A stretch of 64,000 bases of DNA, taken from contig NZ_OAOD01000003.1 of the NCBI RefSeq assembly GCF_900205925.1, positions 62,001-126,000 of the forward strand. Reading direction: 5' to 3'. Position 1 is the stretch's first letter. Every line of letters starts with the position of its first letter. A model generated the notes under the pieces. It was not told where the DNA came from. It made no database searches and saw only the letters and a list, made by a program, of their open reading frames with translations. This stretch comes from Clostridium peptidivorans. GTDB taxonomy: Bacteria; Bacillota; Clostridia; Clostridiales; Clostridiaceae. Below are positions 17,308-25,813 of this stretch, one piece after another. Made by a program: the position numbers and the translations under genes.

Positions 17308-17454
17308 ATGTCTAATAATAAAATGAGATATACTAAAAATAATAAAAAACAAGATGGTCATTTTAAGAAAAAGAATATAAAACATGATCCTCAAGCAGAA
17401 AGTGCCAGAGCAGTTTTTGAAGATCCTAAAGCATATCAAGAAGATGATCTTTAA
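17308..17454 (+). CDS. 48-aa basic/acidic protein, CPC_1213-like
   Basis: This tiny protein has a basic first half (RYTKNNKKQDGHFKKKNIK) and a conserved-looking acidic end (HDPQAESARAVFEDPKAYQ). I recall this ending from short Clostridium proteins grouped under the name CPC_1213, whose function is unknown; the match is from memory only. AAAGGAG lies 7-8 nt before the ATG but inside a hairpin. Confidence 0.65.
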   Translation: MSNNKMRYTKNNKKQDGHFKKKNIKHDPQAESARAVFEDPKAYQEDDL

Positions 17455-17542
17455 AATATATAGTTTATAAATAAACTATAAAATTTCAGTACTAGAACTG
17501 TTAAAGAATATCTCCATATTGAAATCTAAGGAGGGATTATAA

Positions 17543-17686
17543 ATGAATGAAAATGAACAGCAATTAAAAGAAAGAGCAAGACAAATGCTTATAGATGGAA
17601 AAACTCATAAAGAAATAAGAACGGAAACTCATTTAAGAGAAAAGGATATAGGAAGAATACAAAGAGAAATCACTAATAATTTCTAA
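17543..17686 (+). CDS. 47-aa helix-turn-helix-like protein
   Basis: The product MNENEQQLKERARQMLIDGK continues with THKEIRTETHLREKDIGRIQ, which has the spacing of a resolvase-type helix-turn-helix. A protein this small could be a DNA-binding accessory factor, but no family is recognised. AAGGAGGG lies 6 nt upstream of the ATG. It ends the run of small genes and is followed by a large terminator hairpin. Confidence 0.6.
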   Translation: MNENEQQLKERARQMLIDGKTHKEIRTETHLREKDIGRIQREITNNF

Positions 17687-17696
17687 TAGTTTAGAG

Positions 17697-17788
17697 AAAT
17701 TGCGAAGTAATTGATTAATAGTTAATAATTAATACTGAAAGTATTCACTATTAACTATTAATCAAAATTTACTTGGCAATTTTTTTGT
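17697..17788 (+). terminator. Long terminator hairpin (R3-like)
   Basis: Arms AATTGCGAAGTAA (from 17698) and TTACTTGGCAATTTTTTT (from 17770) enclose a second perfect inner stem TTGATTAATAGTTAATA with its reverse complement. Total length is about 90 bp. Layout and the TGCGAAG start resemble the hairpins at 34068 and 37008. Confidence 0.75.
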
Positions 17789-17880
17789 TTCTACATAATT
17801 TCTCCACAACTCAATTATATAATGTATTGCATAAAACAAAGTAAATAGATATGTTTACTAATAATACTGGAGGTGAAAAC

Positions 17881-18540
17881 ATGGCTGAGATTCAGGCATC
17901 AAGAATAAAGAAAACTAAGAAGAAAAAAGTGAATCAAATTCCTTTTGGAATAGCGTTTTTAGTGGGGATTGTGGGAGTAGGATTTTTTATGGCAAATAAC
18001 TCACCAAAGACAGCACTTATGTGGATATTTGGTGTGGCGTTGGGATTTACACTTCAAAGATCAAGATTTTGTTTTACTGCATCTTTAAGAGATCCTGTAC
18101 TTACAGGAAGTACCTCTTTATCAAAGGCAGTAATAATTGCAATTTCAGTTGCAACAGTTGGATTTGCAGCTATTCAATTTTCTGCGGTATCTAAAGGGGC
18201 AGCGATACCAGGAAATGTATCACCTGTAGGTATACATACTGCTATAGGAGCCACAATGTTTGGTATAGGTATGGTTATTGCTGGGGGATGCGCATCTGGA
18301 ACTTTAATGAGAGTAGGAGAAGGATTTTTAATGCAAGTTCTTTCACTAGTGTTCTTTATAGTAGGCTCACTATGGGGAGCAAGGGACTTCGGATGGTGGT
18401 CAGAAATGTTTATGCCTAAAAAGGGAATATTCTTACCACAAGTTCTTGGTTGGATACCAGCACTATTACTACAATTTGGGCTTTTATTAGTACTTTATAT
18501 TCTTGCAGATTGGTTTGGAAATAGAAAAACAAATCAATAA
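17881..18540 (+). CDS. YeeE/YedE (TsuA-like) transporter, first half
   Basis: The 219-aa membrane protein has a basic N-terminus and about five helices. The family motifs FTLQRSRFCFTAS (Cys 64) and GMVIAGGCASGTLMR (Cys 137) are present. In thiosulfate transporter TsuA of Spirochaeta thermophila, conserved cysteines carry substrate across the membrane; two of the three equivalent cysteines are here and the third is in the product of the gene at 18953. The protein is about half the normal length. The ATG at 17881 follows TGGAGGTG; an in-frame ATG at 17851 precedes that site. Confidence 0.85.
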   Translation: MAEIQASRIKKTKKKKVNQIPFGIAFLVGIVGVGFFMANNSPKTALMWIFGVALGFTLQRSRFCFTASLRDPVLTGSTSLSKAVIIAISVATVGFAAIQFSAVSKGAAIPGNVSPVGIHTAIGATMFGIGMVIAGGCASGTLMRVGEGFLMQVLSLVFFIVGSLWGARDFGWWSEMFMPKKGIFLPQVLGWIPALLLQFGLLLVLYILADWFGNRKTNQ

Positions 18541-18632
18541 TTTAAAAGAAATATATTGAGAATCGGATAATTTAATATAGTAATAAAATTAGTAACATTT
18601 TAAAATACACTAAAATAGAGAAGGAGTTTATT

Positions 18633-18860
18633 ATGAACGAATATAGATTAGATTGTTTAGGAGAAGCATGTCCAGTACCATTAATAAGAACACAAAAGAA
18701 ATTAGAAGGTCTAGAAGTAGGAGATGTACTTATAGTTGAAATTGATCATAGTTGTGCAATGAAAAATGTACCAGAATGGGCAAGAAAAGAAGGACATAAC
18801 GTTGAAATTGAAGAAGTTGATGACGGAGAATGGGAAATATATATTGAGAAAGTTAAATAG
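18633..18860 (+). CDS. TusA family sulfur-carrier protein
   Basis: This 75-aa protein has the SirA/TusA motif CPVP (Cys 13 to Pro 16) in LDCLGEACPVPLIRTQKKL and ends in the usual two-layer fold. TusA-like proteins accept and pass on sulfur as a cysteine persulfide; next to TsuA-type transporters they are called TsuB and handle imported thiosulfate sulfur. Selenium-related YedF has an extra C-terminal domain that is missing here, so sulfur is the more likely element. AAGGAG lies 8 nt upstream. Confidence 0.9.
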   Translation: MNEYRLDCLGEACPVPLIRTQKKLEGLEVGDVLIVEIDHSCAMKNVPEWARKEGHNVEIEEVDDGEWEIYIEKVK

Positions 18861-18952
18861 TTTTTAAAAGAGAGGTGCTAGGAGAGAATCGCTAGTACCA
18901 AATCGCTAAAATATAATTGATAATTTAAAAAATGTGTTTGGAGGTGAATTAC

Positions 18953-19486
18953 TTGGATATTAAAAAGAATCCTTATTATAAGAAATTTTTAAAAGATCCA
19001 TGGACGTACACTACTGGAGCCGTAATTTTGGGACTCTTAAATATTGCAATGCTTGCGTCTTCAGGAAGCGCATGGGGTGTTACAACACCATTTTCTTACT
19101 GGGGGGCATGGATATATAAAGCACTTGGAGGACATCCTGAAAATTGGTTTTATTTTCAACAAAAGAGTCATGCCGCAGGATTAAGTGGTGGATTTTTAAA
19201 TAATGGTCATTCTGTGTCAAATATTGGAATTATAGCAGGTGCGCTTTTAGCAACGCTTTTAGCATCACAGTTTAAAATTAAGAAAATAAAATCAATGAAG
19301 CAAGTTGTCGCAGCAATACTTGGTGGACTTTTAATGGGCTATGGAGCAAGAATAGCTTTTGGATGCAATATAGGTGCGCTGTTTAGTGGAGTTGCATCTA
19401 TGTCGTTACATGGCTGGGTATATATGATATTTATATTCTTTGGTGCGTGGGTAGGAAGTAAGCTTTTAGTTAAGCACTTTATTTAA
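18953..19486 (+). CDS. YeeE/YedE (TsuA-like) transporter, second half
   Basis: The 177-aa protein carries the other part of a YeeE transporter: helices at about 22-40, 92-107, 117-135 and 155-172, and the conserved segment GARIAFGCNIGALFSG with Cys 138. An external loop (HPENWFYFQQ) lies between the first helices. The TTG at 18953 is chosen because GGAGGTG (18940-18946) is spaced 6 nt from it. Together with the 17881 product it would make a complete three-cysteine channel, so the transporter is split into two genes around tusA. Confidence 0.85.
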   Translation: MDIKKNPYYKKFLKDPWTYTTGAVILGLLNIAMLASSGSAWGVTTPFSYWGAWIYKALGGHPENWFYFQQKSHAAGLSGGFLNNGHSVSNIGIIAGALLATLLASQFKIKKIKSMKQVVAAILGGLLMGYGARIAFGCNIGALFSGVASMSLHGWVYMIFIFFGAWVGSKLLVKHFI

Positions 19487-19500
19487 AGTGAGGTGGTTTT

Positions 19501-20439
19501 GTGGAAAAGAAACATGAATATTATGATGTTATAGTAATAGGAGGAGGACCAGCAGGACTTACATCAGCAATTTACTCGGGAAGAGCAAAACTTAAAACAC
19601 TTTTAATAGAAAAATCTCTAATTGGTGGATTAGCTACTTATACAAATGAAATAGCAAATTACCCGGGTTTCCCAGAAGGAATATCAGGAACAGAACTTGC
19701 AAAACTTTTTCATAAACAAGCTAAAAATTTTGAAGTAAGTTTTAAGTTAACAGATGTAAAAAGTGTTAATTTAAAAAAAGAAGACAAGATTGTAGAAACC
19801 TTTCGAATTATATATCATGCAAAAGCTGTGATAATAGCTACAGGAGGAAAACCAAGACTTACAAAAGCAGCTAATGAAGAAAAGTTTTTATATGATAAAG
19901 GAATCTCATTTTGTGCAACTTGTGATGCAGCATATTACACAGATAAAACTGTTATGGTTATAGGAAGCGGAGATGCTGCTATTGAAGAGGGAATATTTCT
20001 CACAAAGTTTGCTAAAAAGGTAATTGTATCAGTTAGAAAAGATGAGGGAAATATGCGTGCTAATAAAATAGCTAAAGATCAAGCTATGAAAAATCATAAA
20101 ATGGAGTTTATATGGAATACAGTTGTAAGTTCCTTTGAAGGAGAAGAAAGATTAAATAAAGTTGTACTTAAAAATGTTAAAACACATGAACTTATAGATA
20201 TGCAAGTAGACGGATGTTTTTTATTTATAGGATATGAACCCAATACAGAAATATTTAAAGAACAAATTAATTTAACAAGTGAAGGGTATATTATCACAAA
20301 TGAAAATATGGAAACAAACATTGAAGGTGTTTTTGCAGTTGGAGATGTAAGAGAGAAGACTTTAAAACAAGTAGCAACAGCAGTGAGTGACGGAGCTATT
20401 GCTGGAACACTAGTTGAGAAATATACTGAAAAAATATAA
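19501..20439 (+). CDS. Thioredoxin reductase-like NAD(P)/FAD oxidoreductase
   Basis: The 312-aa flavoprotein begins with the FAD-binding VIGGGPAGLTSAIYSGRA (13-30), has a redox-active CATC (138-141), an NAD(P)-binding VIGSGDAAIEE, and the C-terminal FAVGDVRE motif. It is closely thioredoxin-reductase-like. Placement 14 bp after the split YeeE-TusA genes suggests it reduces persulfides or the sulfur carrier after import; this is inference. The GTG at 19501 follows GTGAGGTGG. A strong terminator closes the operon. Confidence 0.88.
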   Translation: MEKKHEYYDVIVIGGGPAGLTSAIYSGRAKLKTLLIEKSLIGGLATYTNEIANYPGFPEGISGTELAKLFHKQAKNFEVSFKLTDVKSVNLKKEDKIVETFRIIYHAKAVIIATGGKPRLTKAANEEKFLYDKGISFCATCDAAYYTDKTVMVIGSGDAAIEEGIFLTKFAKKVIVSVRKDEGNMRANKIAKDQAMKNHKMEFIWNTVVSSFEGEERLNKVVLKNVKTHELIDMQVDGCFLFIGYEPNTEIFKEQINLTSEGYIITNENMETNIEGVFAVGDVREKTLKQVATAVSDGAIAGTLVEKYTEKI

Positions 20440-20440
20440 A

Positions 20441-20474
20441 AAAACAAAGCATTTTTGAAAAAAATGCTTTGTTT
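20441..20474 (+). terminator. Terminator of the sulfur import operon
   Basis: AAACAAAGCATTTTT and AAAAATGCTTTGTTT form a stem with a short loop immediately after the oxidoreductase stop, followed by CTTTGTTTC. Confidence 0.88.
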
Positions 20475-20594
20475 CTTTGTTTCTTAAAATAAAGAGTTAA
20501 ATATAGAATTAAAGATTAAGTATAAACAATATAATTTAGAGAAAAATAAATTAGTAGCTTACGATAAACATATAAGAATTGAGGGAGTGATATT

Positions 20595-21029
20595 ATGTTA
20601 GAGCCAAGTAAAAAGCTTCCACTATTTGTTTATGGAAGTTTATCAGAGGGATTTTACAACCACGATATTTATTTAAAGGGAAAAGTTTTAACAAAGCATG
20701 AGACTAGAACAAAAGGAAAATTATTTCACTTAGCAAATAAGGGATATCCAGCAATGATAGATGGTGATGAATGGGTTTATGGAGAATTAGTCACTATAGA
20801 AAATTATGAAAAAACAGTAGAAGAAATGGATGAAATGGAGCATTATTATGGAGAAAATAACCGCGAAAATGAGTATAATCGTGTTATATTAGAAGTGGAA
20901 TTTGTAGATACAAATGAAAAGGTTGAAGCATATACCTATAAGTATAATGAAGAAAGTGAACATGAGCTTAAACATCGTCATGAAGAAATACCACATGGAG
21001 ATTGGAGAAAATTTATGAAAGAAGAATAA
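20595..21029 (+). CDS. Gamma-glutamylcyclotransferase-like (AIG2/GGCT fold) protein
   Basis: The 144-aa protein starts with the fold signature LPLFVYGSLSEGF and has GYPAMIDGDEWVYGEL and a central acidic MDEMEHYYGE, as in the AIG2/GGCT family. The possible catalytic acid is in the latter region. The family includes enzymes that cyclise gamma-glutamyl amines, but the substrate here is unknown. GAGGGAGTG precedes the ATG. It appears monocistronic. Confidence 0.85.
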   Translation: MLEPSKKLPLFVYGSLSEGFYNHDIYLKGKVLTKHETRTKGKLFHLANKGYPAMIDGDEWVYGELVTIENYEKTVEEMDEMEHYYGENNRENEYNRVILEVEFVDTNEKVEAYTYKYNEESEHELKHRHEEIPHGDWRKFMKEE

Positions 21030-21085
21030 AAGCAAAAGGCAAACATATATTTTTTAAAAGTTTAATCTGCATTTTTGTAAATACA

Positions 21086-21122
21086 AAAGGATAGTACTAG
21101 AAAGGGGCCTAGTCTATCCTTT
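21086..21122 (+). terminator. Terminator after the GGCT-like gene
   Basis: AAAGGATAG-TACTAG (21086-21100) pairs with CTAGTCTATCCTTT (21109-21122) with one mismatch region. The T tail is weak. Confidence 0.65.
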
Positions 21123-21322
21123 GTATATTATAGGGGGTTGGGGACAAATTACTTATTTCATATATAAATTATGTCCATGTTTTTAAATTTTAAACATTAT
21201 TTATAAAAATATTAATAAAAAAATTTACATCGCTTGGTAGGAAGGAATTAAATGCTAACTGTAGGCAAAACTATTTTAAAGAAGTATTCCTTTATTTAAA
21301 TAAAATTTGACCATAGAAGGGA

Positions 21323-21472
21323 GTGATTAAAATCGTTAATAAACGTAGTTTTACTCAAAAACAAATGGCTTCATTAGGCATTAGAAAAAATGAAAGAGGA
21401 GATTACGAGTATATAAATCCAGAAGATAAGAATAGATCAAAATATAAGGAGGTAAGAAAGGAAAATAAATAA
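21323..21472 (+). CDS. Small basic hypothetical protein, uncertain start
   Basis: A short ORF encodes NKRSFTQKQMASLGIRKN followed by ERGDYEYINPEDKNRSKY, up to 49 aa. The AAGGGAG site (21317-21323) touches the GTG at 21323, too close for use, and is ideally spaced from an ATC at 21332; no ATG lies near. I list the longest frame but the true start may be ATC or ATT. No family recognised. A bidirectional terminator follows. Confidence 0.5.
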   Translation: MIKIVNKRSFTQKQMASLGIRKNERGDYEYINPEDKNRSKYKEVRKENK

Positions 21473-21492
21473 TAAATAGCTTGTGAAGTAAT

Positions 21493-21532
21493 AAAAAAAG
21501 CACTCTAGATTTTTATCTAAAGTGCTTTTTTT
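21493..21532. terminator. Bidirectional terminator
   Basis: AAAAAAAGCACT and AGTGCTTTTTTT pair with an inner TAGAT/ATCTA stem. It serves the small ORF on the plus strand and the tRNA on the minus strand. Confidence 0.85.
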
Positions 21533-21545
21533 CATTGATATATCT

Positions 21546-21632
21546 TGGTGCCGAAGGCGGGAATCGAACCCGCACGGTATTGCTACCTCCGGATTTTGAG
21601 TCCGGCGCGTCTGCCAGTTCCACCACTTCGGC
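21546..21632 (-). tRNA. tRNA-Leu (CAA)
   Basis: On the minus strand the molecule starts GCCGAAGTGGTGGAA and ends CTTCGGCACCA, so CCA is encoded. The anticodon stem CCGGA/TCCGG encloses CTCAAAA, giving anticodon CAA for UUG. A long variable arm and the T-arm sequence GGTTCGATTCC are class II leucine features. Total 87 nt. Confidence 0.95.
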
Positions 21633-21645
21633 ATATTGTACATAA

Positions 21646-21674
21646 ATAGTACCATATATAGGCTAGTAAGTCAA
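21646..21674 (-). promoter_or_regulatory. Promoter of tRNA-Leu (CAA)
   Basis: On the minus strand TTGACT (21674-21669) and TACTAT (21651-21646) are 17 bp apart, 14 bp before the tRNA. Confidence 0.75.
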
Positions 21675-21842
21675 GGATAATACTTTACGACAAAGTTAAT
21701 TTCTAAAGTGAAAGTTATAGAAGATTTATCAAGAGAACTTGATTTAAGTATATTTTGCAAAATTGTCTTAGGGCAATTTTTTTTTGTGGGTGATTTTTTG
21801 GGTGAAAATGTGTAAACTATATATAGTTACCAAAGTAAATTT

Positions 21843-21868
21843 TAGGAGAGATAAATAGGAGAGATAAA
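21843..21868 (+). repeat. Tandem duplication of the aroC ribosome site
   Basis: The 13-bp unit TAGGAGAGATAAA is repeated exactly twice (21843-21855, 21856-21868) directly before the aroC ATG, giving two AGGAGA sites. Only the second is correctly spaced. Confidence 0.85.
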
Positions 21869-21869
21869 T

Positions 21870-23015
21870 ATGTTGAGATTTTTAGATGCTGGAGAATCCC
21901 ATGGGAAGATGATTTTAGCTATAATAGATGGAATTCCGTCCAATTTCGATATTGATATAGATTTTATAAATAGCGAACTTAAAAGAAGACAGCAGGGATA
22001 TGGACGTGGAGAAAGAATGAAAATTGAGGATGATAAAATAGAGATTGTCACAGGTCTTAGGGGCGATAAAACCACGGGAAATCCAATAACTTTAGCAGTA
22101 TATAATAAGGATTATGAAAACTGGAAGCATATTTTAGAAGTTAAAGCGGGTCCTGAAGATAGAATAACTGTGCCAAGGCCTGGACATGGAGATATGGTTG
22201 GATACTTTAAATATGGCACGGGAGATATAAGAGATGTTATTGAAAGAACTTCAGCTAGAGAAACCACTATAAGAACTGCTGTAGGTGCAACGTGTAAACT
22301 TATATTAAAAAGTATTGGCATAGAAGTTAGAAGTGTTGTTCATAGCATAGGAAATTTTCATGAGGAAGAAATTAATTTATTTGACGACGGTATATATGAG
22401 AAAATAGAAAAAAGTCCAGTAAGATGTTACAATGAAGAAATGGAAAAAAACTTTATGAAAAAGATAGATATATGTAAAGAGCAAGGGGAAACTATCGGGG
22501 GAAGTGTAAAAATTTCCATAAAAGGAGTCCCTTTGGGGATTGGAAGCTATACTCAATGGGATAGAAAGTTAGACGCTATATTAAGTTATGCGGTTATGTC
22601 CCTTCAAGGAGTAAAGGCAATAGAATTTGGAAATGGACTGGATTTAAATCGTAGAGGGAGTAGCTTTAATGATGAAATATATTATGATGGAAATAATATA
22701 AAAAGATATTCAAATAACTCAGGAGGAATAGAAGCAGGAGTTTCCAATGGGGAAAATATAGAGCTTAAGGTGTTTATAAAACCTATTCCTTCTGTAAAAA
22801 AGGATTTAAGAACCATAGACCTTAGGAAAAGAAAAAATACTGAAACTAGGTATGAGAGATCAGATGTGTGTGCAGTAGTACCAGCTTCAATAGTTCTTGA
22901 AAATATAGTTGCCTTTGAAATTTTAAAGGAAATTTTAAATAAGTTTCCAGCAGATGAATTTTATGAGCTTAAAAGAAGTATAAATTTTTACAGAGAAACC
23001 GTGTATTTAAGGTAA
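21870..23015 (+). CDS. aroC: Chorismate synthase (divergent)
   Basis: The 381-aa protein makes chorismate from EPSP with reduced FMN. Family landmarks are present: DAGESHG, RRQQGYGRGERM, TSARETTIRTAVGA and NSGGIEAGVSNGE. Several normally constant stretches differ, for example RPGHGDMVGYFKY where RPGHADLxGxxKY is usual. The gene stands alone, away from other shikimate genes, and just before polA. It may be a divergent second copy or the only one; the window does not say. The ATG follows a duplicated AGGAGA site. Confidence 0.88.
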   Translation: MLRFLDAGESHGKMILAIIDGIPSNFDIDIDFINSELKRRQQGYGRGERMKIEDDKIEIVTGLRGDKTTGNPITLAVYNKDYENWKHILEVKAGPEDRITVPRPGHGDMVGYFKYGTGDIRDVIERTSARETTIRTAVGATCKLILKSIGIEVRSVVHSIGNFHEEEINLFDDGIYEKIEKSPVRCYNEEMEKNFMKKIDICKEQGETIGGSVKISIKGVPLGIGSYTQWDRKLDAILSYAVMSLQGVKAIEFGNGLDLNRRGSSFNDEIYYDGNNIKRYSNNSGGIEAGVSNGENIELKVFIKPIPSVKKDLRTIDLRKRKNTETRYERSDVCAVVPASIVLENIVAFEILKEILNKFPADEFYELKRSINFYRETVYLR

Positions 23016-23094
23016 ATAGCTAATAATTAAAATCATAATTATTATTAGATAGTTAGTAGAGACGCTTGATTATAAAATGAGGGAGATGAGCTAA

Positions 23095-25728
23095 TTGAAT
23101 AAAGAAAGACTAATAATTTTAGATGGAAATAGTCTGATGAATAGAGCTTTTTATGCGTTACCACTTCTTACAAATAGAGAAGGTATCCATACAAATGCTG
23201 TGTATGGATTTACAAATATGCTTTTAAAAATGAAAGAGGAAATAGAGCCAAATTATATAGTATGTACCTTTGACAAGGCTGCACCTACCTTTAGACATAA
23301 TGAGTATAAGGAATACAAAGCGGGAAGAAAGAAGATGCCACCAGAACTTGCTGAGCAATTTCCTATAGTAAAAGAACTTTTAAATAAATTTGATATAAAT
23401 ATATTTGAGATAGAAGGCTTTGAAGCGGATGATTTAATAGGAACGTTGTCCTGTAGGGCGGAAGAACAAGGAATTGAAGTTTACATTGTTACAGGAGATA
23501 GAGATGCACTTCAGCTAGCAAGTGATAATATAAAAGTAGTTCTAACTAAAAGGGGAATAACAGAAAAAGAGATATATGATGCAAATAGAATGATTGAGGA
23601 GTATGGTGTTACCCCTAAGCAGTTTATAGATGTAAAAGGGCTTATGGGAGATGCCTCTGATAATATCCCTGGAGTTCCTGGTGTTGGAGAAAAAACTGCT
23701 TATAAACTTATAAAGGAATACGGAAGCATAGAAAATGTACTAAATAATACTGAAAATATAAGTGGGAAAAAGATTAAGGAATCTCTTATAGAAAACAGTG
23801 ATCAGGCTATATTTAGTAAAAAACTTGCTACAATAATGTGTAATGTCCCAATCCAAATAGATTTAGATTCTATAAAATCTAATGAAAATTATGATGCAGA
23901 AGCCATAAGAAAGATGTTTTTAGATTTGGAGTTTAAATCATTACTAGATAAAATATATATTGAACAAAAAGAAGAAGATAAAATAATTCAAGAAGAAACA
24001 ATTGAATTTGATATAATACATAATAATGATGAATTAAAAAAACTCATAAAAAACATAGATGCAAATAAGGAAAAGGAAACATTATTTTTATTATTTAATA
24101 CACAGAATGAAAGCACTTATTCCTTAGTAAATATAAAAGACATATACATAAACTTTTTAGATAAAAACTATGCTATAAATATAGAAAATTTACAGGATAA
24201 AGAAGATTTCCTAAAAAGCTTAAAATACATTTTAGAATCAGAGGATATTAAAAAGGTATCTTATGATGTAAAAGCTCCTTATGTGGTTTTAAATAAGTGG
24301 GGAGTAGATGTTAAAAATTTAGCATTTGATATTAAAATAGCAGCTTATTTAATTGAGCCTTCAAGAAGTGACTATGATTTGAATATTTTAATTCCCCACT
24401 ACTTAAAGCGTGAAATAAGAGCAGAGGGAGAAGAAAAGTTTATAAAAGAAATTTCAGCTTTAAAGGATTTATACGAAGAAATAAGAGATGAAATAAAGTC
24501 ATTGGATATGGAAATGCTTTATTATGAAGTTGAGTTACCATTAGTTAAAGTATTGTCTTCTATGGAACAAGAAGGATTTAAAGTTGATAGAGAAATGCTT
24601 CAGCAAATAGGAGAAAAATTTCAAATAGAAATAGATAAGATGCAAAAGGAAATTTATACTTTAGCTGATGAAGAGTTTAATATAAATTCACCAAAGCAGC
24701 TTGGAAAAATACTATTTGAAAAACTTGATTTACCTGTAATAAAGAAAACAAAGACAGGTTATTCTACCAATGCAGAAGTTTTAGAAGCGCTTAAGGATAA
24801 GCACCCTATTATCGAAAAGATAACTTACTATAGGCAGCTTACAAAGCTTTATTCAACTTACGTAGAAGGACTTAAAAATGTAATTGATACGGATGAAAAA
24901 ATACATTCAACATTTAATCAAACAGTAACTACCACAGGAAGGCTTTCAAGTACAGAACCAAATCTTCAAAATATACCTATTAAATATGAAATGGGTAAGG
25001 AAATAAGAAAAGTATTTGTAGCAGAAGATGAAAGTTCAGTGTTGTTGTCTGCGGATTATTCTCAAATAGAGCTAAGAGTGCTTGCTCATATTTCTGAAGA
25101 TGAAAATTTAATTGATGCTTTTAAACATCATGATGATATCCATACAAAAACTGCTTCAGAGGTATTTAAGGTGCCTTTAGATGAAGTGACATCTACTATG
25201 AGGAGTAATGCTAAAGCAGTAAACTTTGGAATAGTATATGGTATAGGAGACTTTAGCTTAGCTCAAGATTTAAAGATCTCTAGAAAAGAAGCAAAGGCAT
25301 ATATAGATGCTTATTTTGATAGGTATCCTAAGGTAAGAGAGTATATGGATAAAACTATACAGCAGGCGCATAGGGAAATGTATGTAACAACTATATTAAA
25401 TAGAAGAAGACATATTCCTGAAATAGCAGATTCTAAAAAGATGGTAAAGGCACTAGGAGAAAGGCTAGCAATGAACACTCCAATACAGGGAAGTGCTGCA
25501 GACATTATAAAAATGGCAATGGTTAAGGTATATAATAGCCTTAAGGAAAATAAATTAAAGAGTAAGCTAATTTTGCAGGTACATGATGAACTTATATTAA
25601 ATGTAGATAAAGATGAATTATATAAGGTGAAAGAAATAGTAAAGGATTCCATGGAAAATGTAATGCCTCTTAATGTACCCTTAGAAGTAGATATGCATGA
25701 AGGAGAAAGCTGGTATGATGCAAAGTAG
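23095..25728 (+). CDS. polA: DNA polymerase I
   Basis: The 877-aa enzyme fills gaps and removes primers. The N-terminal 5' nuclease has LDGNSLMNRAFYALP, EADDLIG and GDRDALQL. The middle domain is shaped like a 3'-5' exonuclease but lacks the Asp-Glu metal motif (IAAYLIEPSRSDYDL), as in many Firmicutes, so proofreading is unlikely. Polymerase motifs A (ADYSQIELRVLAH), B (RSNAKAVNFGIVYG) and C (LQVHDELIL) are intact. It starts at TTG 23095 after GAGGGAGATGAG. coaE begins 85 bp after the stop. Confidence 0.97.
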   Translation: MNKERLIILDGNSLMNRAFYALPLLTNREGIHTNAVYGFTNMLLKMKEEIEPNYIVCTFDKAAPTFRHNEYKEYKAGRKKMPPELAEQFPIVKELLNKFDINIFEIEGFEADDLIGTLSCRAEEQGIEVYIVTGDRDALQLASDNIKVVLTKRGITEKEIYDANRMIEEYGVTPKQFIDVKGLMGDASDNIPGVPGVGEKTAYKLIKEYGSIENVLNNTENISGKKIKESLIENSDQAIFSKKLATIMCNVPIQIDLDSIKSNENYDAEAIRKMFLDLEFKSLLDKIYIEQKEEDKIIQEETIEFDIIHNNDELKKLIKNIDANKEKETLFLLFNTQNESTYSLVNIKDIYINFLDKNYAINIENLQDKEDFLKSLKYILESEDIKKVSYDVKAPYVVLNKWGVDVKNLAFDIKIAAYLIEPSRSDYDLNILIPHYLKREIRAEGEEKFIKEISALKDLYEEIRDEIKSLDMEMLYYEVELPLVKVLSSMEQEGFKVDREMLQQIGEKFQIEIDKMQKEIYTLADEEFNINSPKQLGKILFEKLDLPVIKKTKTGYSTNAEVLEALKDKHPIIEKITYYRQLTKLYSTYVEGLKNVIDTDEKIHSTFNQTVTTTGRLSSTEPNLQNIPIKYEMGKEIRKVFVAEDESSVLLSADYSQIELRVLAHISEDENLIDAFKHHDDIHTKTASEVFKVPLDEVTSTMRSNAKAVNFGIVYGIGDFSLAQDLKISRKEAKAYIDAYFDRYPKVREYMDKTIQQAHREMYVTTILNRRRHIPEIADSKKMVKALGERLAMNTPIQGSAADIIKMAMVKVYNSLKENKLKSKLILQVHDELILNVDKDELYKVKEIVKDSMENVMPLNVPLEVDMHEGESWYDAK

Positions 25729-25813
25729 AGAATTAAATAAAGATAGGAAAAATATCAGATTATGTAGCTTTTACCAGTTGAAGACAGAGTGCTTAAAAAG
25801 GTATAATGGCAAT

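Noticed and set aside
18633-18860. Selenium-metabolism protein YedF
   Set aside because: The product has only the TusA domain and lacks the second domain of YedF; with TsuA-like halves the sulfur role fits better despite selD/selA elsewhere in the window.
25697-25813. N-terminal extension of CoaE overlapping polA
   Set aside because: The 39 extra residues have no family similarity and would precede the conserved MLRIGLTGG start.
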